Shown here: positions 6,068-8,288 of the stretch, one piece after another
Numbering within the stretch: the stretch's first letter is position 1
Layout: each line of letters begins with the position of its first letter
From: Oscillospiraceae bacterium
GTDB taxonomy: Bacteria > Bacillota > Clostridia > Oscillospirales > Oscillospiraceae
Direction of reading: 5' to 3'
NCBI GenBank assembly: GCA_009786775.1
Contig: WQRL01000043.1
Coordinates: forward strand, 1-8,288
Length of the DNA stretch: 8,288 nt
Program-made: the position numbers and the translations under genes
The notes under the pieces: model-generated
The model's input: only the letters and a program-made list of their open reading frames with translations
Databases searched by the model: none
Told to the model about the DNA's origin: nothing

Positions 6068-6170
6068 GGGCAGAACATTTGTGCCGCTTCGTGTAATTTC
6101 GGAAATTTTTGGTGCAAATGTGGGCTGGGATAGCGAAACGCGAACAGTAAATATTGAAACGGCAACTTAG
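6068..6170 (+). pseudogene. Remnant of a stalk-domain (Cu amine oxidase N-terminal-like) gene
   Basis: Reading from 6069 in the frame of the TAG at 6168, the peptide is GRTFVPLRVISEIFG then ANVGWDSETRTVNIETAT, 33 residues. It matches the C-terminal repeat of the stalk/Cu_amine_oxidN1 domain, whose consensus is roughly GRTxVPLRxxxExLGAxVxWD....TVxI. These domains form part of secreted or surface proteins in Clostridia. Only the final part is left: there is no signal peptide, no first half of the domain, and a stop codon lies upstream in frame at 6057. Similarity starts immediately after the stop codon of the zinc-ribbon gene, as expected of a deletion or recombination junction. No ribosome site serves it (GTG at 6081 is the only start-like codon with no Shine-Dalgarno), so it is probably not expressed. 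The identification rests on remembered family consensus. Confidence 0.72.
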
Positions 6171-6203
6171 CAGATATGATGTTACAGGCACCCTCTGCTG
6201 TTA

Positions 6204-6216
6204 TGGTATAAATACC
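6204..6216 (+). promoter_or_regulatory. Extended -10 promoter with overlapping dyad
   Basis: TGGTATAAA (6204-6212) is an extended -10, 38 bases ahead of the AAGGAG ribosome site of the next gene. No convincing -35 is present. The -10 lies within a small dyad, GGTAT-AA-ATACC (6205-6216), which could be chance or a short operator half-site pair. It would drive the exported-protein gene at 6265 and perhaps the peptidase behind it. Confidence 0.5.
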
Positions 6217-6233
6217 AATTACGTATTTTAAGC

Positions 6234-6248
6234 ACTCAAGAATTGAGT
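6234..6248 (+). repeat. Short inverted repeat in the leader
   Basis: ACTCAA-GAA-TTGAGT: 6-bp arms around a 3-base spacer, just before the AAGGAG ribosome site (6250-6255). In RNA it would make a small hairpin abutting the Shine-Dalgarno; as DNA it could be a protein-binding dyad. It is short and AT-rich, so its significance is uncertain. Confidence 0.4.
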
Positions 6249-6264
6249 TAAGGAGATTATTGCG

Positions 6265-6915
6265 GTGAAAAATGTGATTAAAAGAAAGCGCGGGCTTTTT
6301 ATAGTTCTTTCGGTTTTGCTCATACTGGTCTTGGGCGGTACTGTGTTTGCAATTGCCCAGAGTATAGCAGAACCGCCAATATCTCTTGCCAGAATGTATT
6401 CGTTTGATACTCCCTTTGGGATTCCTAGCGGGTATGAAGTTTGCGGATATGCAATTGAGGAAGAGCATCAAAGGCAGTTTTATTTATTCAAAAGAAGCAA
6501 CGCCCGGCGGCGGGGCGAAATTGAGGTTATCTCCGAAACAACGGGTACACATACCATATCTATGAGGGCGCGTGATCAGGCTAGTGGCGGAACACGCTTT
6601 ACAACGGCTGGCTCCGGCTTTCATTGGAGCGACGGAGGGCGTGCTATCCCAGCGCATATAACATTATCATGCGATGAGCGCATACCTATAGACTTTTCTG
6701 TGGGAAGAGTTGGAGGTGGCGACTTTTCTGCTGTGATTCAACCTTCACAAGTTGACGAGTTTGTACATCTTTATGTATCAAGGACATTTGAGGTTCGGGA
6801 ATGGATGGTTTCCTTCGGACAAAATGGGGATTATGGCACTCGGCAGGAAAGCGATAGATTTATCTCTGTAGTGCCTGTATCGCTTGAGCTAGTGACGGTG
6901 ATTAGAGGCGGGTAG
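6265..6915 (+). CDS. Membrane-anchored exported protein of unknown function
   Basis: 216 aa, not recognised. A basic N-terminus (KRKR at 6-9) precedes one hydrophobic helix (about 11-30), after which the protein is hydrophilic to the end, so the rest should lie outside the membrane. The helix ends in AIAQSIA, which could be an uncleaved anchor or a weak signal-peptidase site; there is no lipobox. The outer part is rich in Gly, Ser, Thr and Arg with alternating beta-like stretches (EIEVISETTGTHTISM, HITLSC, IDFSVG, FSAVIQ), suggesting a beta-sandwich-like fold, which is inference. Two cysteines (60 and 136) would both be outside and could form a disulfide. GTG start with AAGGAG nine bases upstream (6250-6255). 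It is followed 111 bases later by a lipoprotein peptidase in the same direction. No catalytic motif is visible. Confidence 0.8.
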   Translation: MKNVIKRKRGLFIVLSVLLILVLGGTVFAIAQSIAEPPISLARMYSFDTPFGIPSGYEVCGYAIEEEHQRQFYLFKRSNARRRGEIEVISETTGTHTISMRARDQASGGTRFTTAGSGFHWSDGGRAIPAHITLSCDERIPIDFSVGRVGGGDFSAVIQPSQVDEFVHLYVSRTFEVREWMVSFGQNGDYGTRQESDRFISVVPVSLELVTVIRGG

Positions 6916-7026
6916 GTTTGGCTGGGCTGTTGCCTGTACTGGAACACCTCTCGTGCGGATTTTTTTAGTTGAGACAGGAAGAGGTTCCTTCCTTAATAAA
7001 ATTTTAAGCAAGGAGTTCTTAAAAAG
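6916..7026 (+). other. Intergenic spacer with weak hairpins before the peptidase gene
   Basis: The spacer contains a T run (6960-6966), a 6-bp hairpin AGGAAG...CTTCCT (6976-6981 with 6988-6993) followed by an AT-rich tail, and a longer bulged pairing of GGAAC-AC-CTC (6941-6950) with GAGGTTCC (6981-6988). The two pairings share bases 6981 and 6988, so they exclude each other. TTGAGA (6969-6974) resembles a -35, but no well-spaced -10 follows. This may be a weak terminator or a leader structure; neither is certain. Confidence 0.3.
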
Positions 7027-8288
7027 ATGAGAATGAAAATAGCGGCGATAGTTATAATTTTGTCTGTTTTTCTAATTGGCTGCAATAGGGACGATGCTGT
7101 GCCAGCTGAGTTGCCGGCTGATTCGTCTGCTGAGCTTCTGGTGAGCCCTGAAGAAGCAGGTGAACCTGTAGTTGCAGATTTGACGCAGAGCCTGAGTTCA
7201 TTAGAATTAATTGAATACTATGTCAGGGTGCTGACTTCGGAAGAATTTGCGGGAAGGATGCCGGGAACTCCGGGCAACGACTTAGCGGTGGCGTGGCTTT
7301 CTGGCAGACTTACAGAGCTTGGTGTCGAACCATATGCCGAAGATGGGTTCCAAGTCGGATTTACAGGATGGTCTAACACATTTATTAGATCAGATATGAT
7401 AGTAATTTCTGATGGAGCAACCCGGGTGTTGGAGCAGGGCACAGATTTTTTCATTTCGTTAGGTGAAGGCAGTTTCAGTGTGGCTTTAGAAAGCGGTGGA
7501 GATAACTTTGCGGTCGTGCCTATCGGCGGATCCAGAGGGCCGCGGATACTTGACCCTTCGGCGGAGTATTTTGTTTATTTTGTAAATAATGGCTCATTTT
7601 GGAACTCTGCCGGAGCACAGGCGACAGATAGAACTTTTAGAGATAAGCAAGTCCAGTTGTCAGATGAAATTTATGAAATAATAAAAACCGGTGACTTTGC
7701 CAGAATAGCCATCACCAATACAATCAGCTATGAAAGAATGGAATTGTATCATGTTGTCGGCAGAATAAGGGGAACAAATCCTGCCAATGCGGTTGTCATT
7801 TCAGCGCATTTTGATCATGTAGGACAAGGCGGGGCGACATTTTTCCCCGGTGCATTTGACAATGCGAGCGGCACAGCGGCGTTATTATATATTGCGCAAC
7901 GCCTTAAAGAGAAGTCACAAACACATGCCTTTGATTTTGATATCATTATTGCCTTCTTCAATAGTGAAGAGCATGTTCACAATGGGCGGCCGTTGGGCAG
8001 CCAATACTTTGTGCCAATAGTTCTTGCCGGCTACGAGAATGTATGGAATATCAATATAGATTGTGTCGGAAGTAGTTACGGCGAAGTTTTTCTAACCGGA
8101 GGCAGCGGAAGCTCCGCATTGCGTGAGGCTTTTACTGATTTTGCGGCAGAACATGGAGTTGCGGTTGATAACGGCCAAGTTGCCCTTAGCGACAATATTA
8201 ATTTTGTTGCCCTGGATGCCCCGTCGTTTAATTTCCTTTCAGGGGATTTTGTCACCGGTGCAATAGCGCATACCAATCTTGACACTTA
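7027..8288 (+). CDS. M28-family zinc metallopeptidase lipoprotein (partial, runs off the right edge)
   Basis: The first 420 residues are in the window and the frame is open at the edge. Begins with a short basic start, a hydrophobic segment (5-18) and the lipobox L-I-G-C with Cys19, so it should be lipid-anchored on the outer face of the membrane, followed by an acidic, flexible linker (20-55). The catalytic domain shows the co-catalytic two-zinc site of M28 aminopeptidases: SAHFDH (H261, D263), FDNASG (D278 bridging), NSEEH (E314 general base, E315 ligand), NINIDCVG (D345) and AIAHTNLDT (H415). Between the first helical part (57-100) and the core lies about 150 residues, partly beta-rich, in the place where many M28 enzymes carry a PA-like insert. 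Likely action: removal of N-terminal residues from extracellular peptides; specificity cannot be read. The ATG at 7027 has AAGGAG (7010-7015) eleven bases upstream. Only the last part of the domain is missing from view. Confidence 0.93.
   Translation, partial: MRMKIAAIVIILSVFLIGCNRDDAVPAELPADSSAELLVSPEEAGEPVVADLTQSLSSLELIEYYVRVLTSEEFAGRMPGTPGNDLAVAWLSGRLTELGVEPYAEDGFQVGFTGWSNTFIRSDMIVISDGATRVLEQGTDFFISLGEGSFSVALESGGDNFAVVPIGGSRGPRILDPSAEYFVYFVNNGSFWNSAGAQATDRTFRDKQVQLSDEIYEIIKTGDFARIAITNTISYERMELYHVVGRIRGTNPANAVVISAHFDHVGQGGATFFPGAFDNASGTAALLYIAQRLKEKSQTHAFDFDIIIAFFNSEEHVHNGRPLGSQYFVPIVLAGYENVWNINIDCVGSSYGEVFLTGGSGSSALREAFTDFAAEHGVAVDNGQVALSDNINFVALDAPSFNFLSGDFVTGAIAHTNLDT

Noticed and set aside
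5977..6471. Open frame of about 164 codons on the minus strand
   Set aside because: It crosses the zinc-ribbon gene end, the stalk-domain remnant, the promoter and the start of the next gene, all better explained on the plus strand; the peptide has no recognisable domain and no good ribosome site.
6936..6966. Terminator ending at the T run 6960-6966
   Set aside because: No stable GC-rich stem lies immediately before the T run; the only pairing of this region is with bases on the far side of the run.
1..8288. tRNA, rRNA, CRISPR array, transposase or phage genes
   Set aside because: I looked for cloverleaf ends, regular short repeats, DDE or integrase motifs and terminal inverted repeats and found none that hold up.

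Overview
The window reads as chromosomal DNA of a low-to-mid GC Gram-positive bacterium, most likely one of the Clostridia (inference). The support is strong AGGAGG-type ribosome binding sites, extended -10 promoters of the form TGGTATA(A/G)(T/A), a HemZ-type radical SAM protein, a RelQ-type small alarmone synthetase, and a lipoprotein with a Gram-positive-style lipobox. No phage, insertion sequence, CRISPR or toxin-antitoxin genes are visible. Most of the window is housekeeping, with a less conserved stretch from about 5700 to the right edge.

Left part (127-4190, all on the minus strand, so transcribed right to left). One unit starts at about 4230 and runs through an MBL-fold hydrolase, HemZ, and a uridine kinase/phosphoribulokinase-family P-loop kinase, with gaps of only 4-10 bases. 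It is followed by a probable second unit with its own extended -10 promoter near 1050, encoding a two-helix membrane protein with a C-terminal zinc ribbon and then nucleoside diphosphate kinase (ndk). That unit ends at a clear hairpin terminator (127-158). The Ndk keeps its catalytic histidine but has two changed residues in the active-site signature.

Centre (4191-4334) is a compact divergent promoter region. The minus-strand promoter of the MBL-hemZ-kinase unit and the plus-strand promoter of relQ overlap, and a 16-base tandem duplication places two TATAAT boxes in front of relQ.

Right part (4335-8288, plus strand). relQ is followed after 40 bases by a lone purC. Next come a second small membrane/zinc-ribbon protein whose best-placed start codon is ATT, a 34-codon remnant of a stalk-domain (copper amine oxidase N-terminal-like) gene, a membrane-anchored exported protein of unknown function, and an M28-family metallopeptidase lipoprotein that runs off the right edge.

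Taken together, four genes concern nucleotides: Ndk balances NTPs, the kinase is probably a nucleoside kinase, PurC makes purines, and RelQ consumes GTP/GDP and ATP to make (p)ppGpp. The last two genes act outside the membrane. No clear candidate for an entirely new multi-gene system is visible. The best items for a second look are the ATT start, the stalk-domain remnant, the altered Ndk site, the duplicated -10 box and the two membrane-anchored zinc ribbons.
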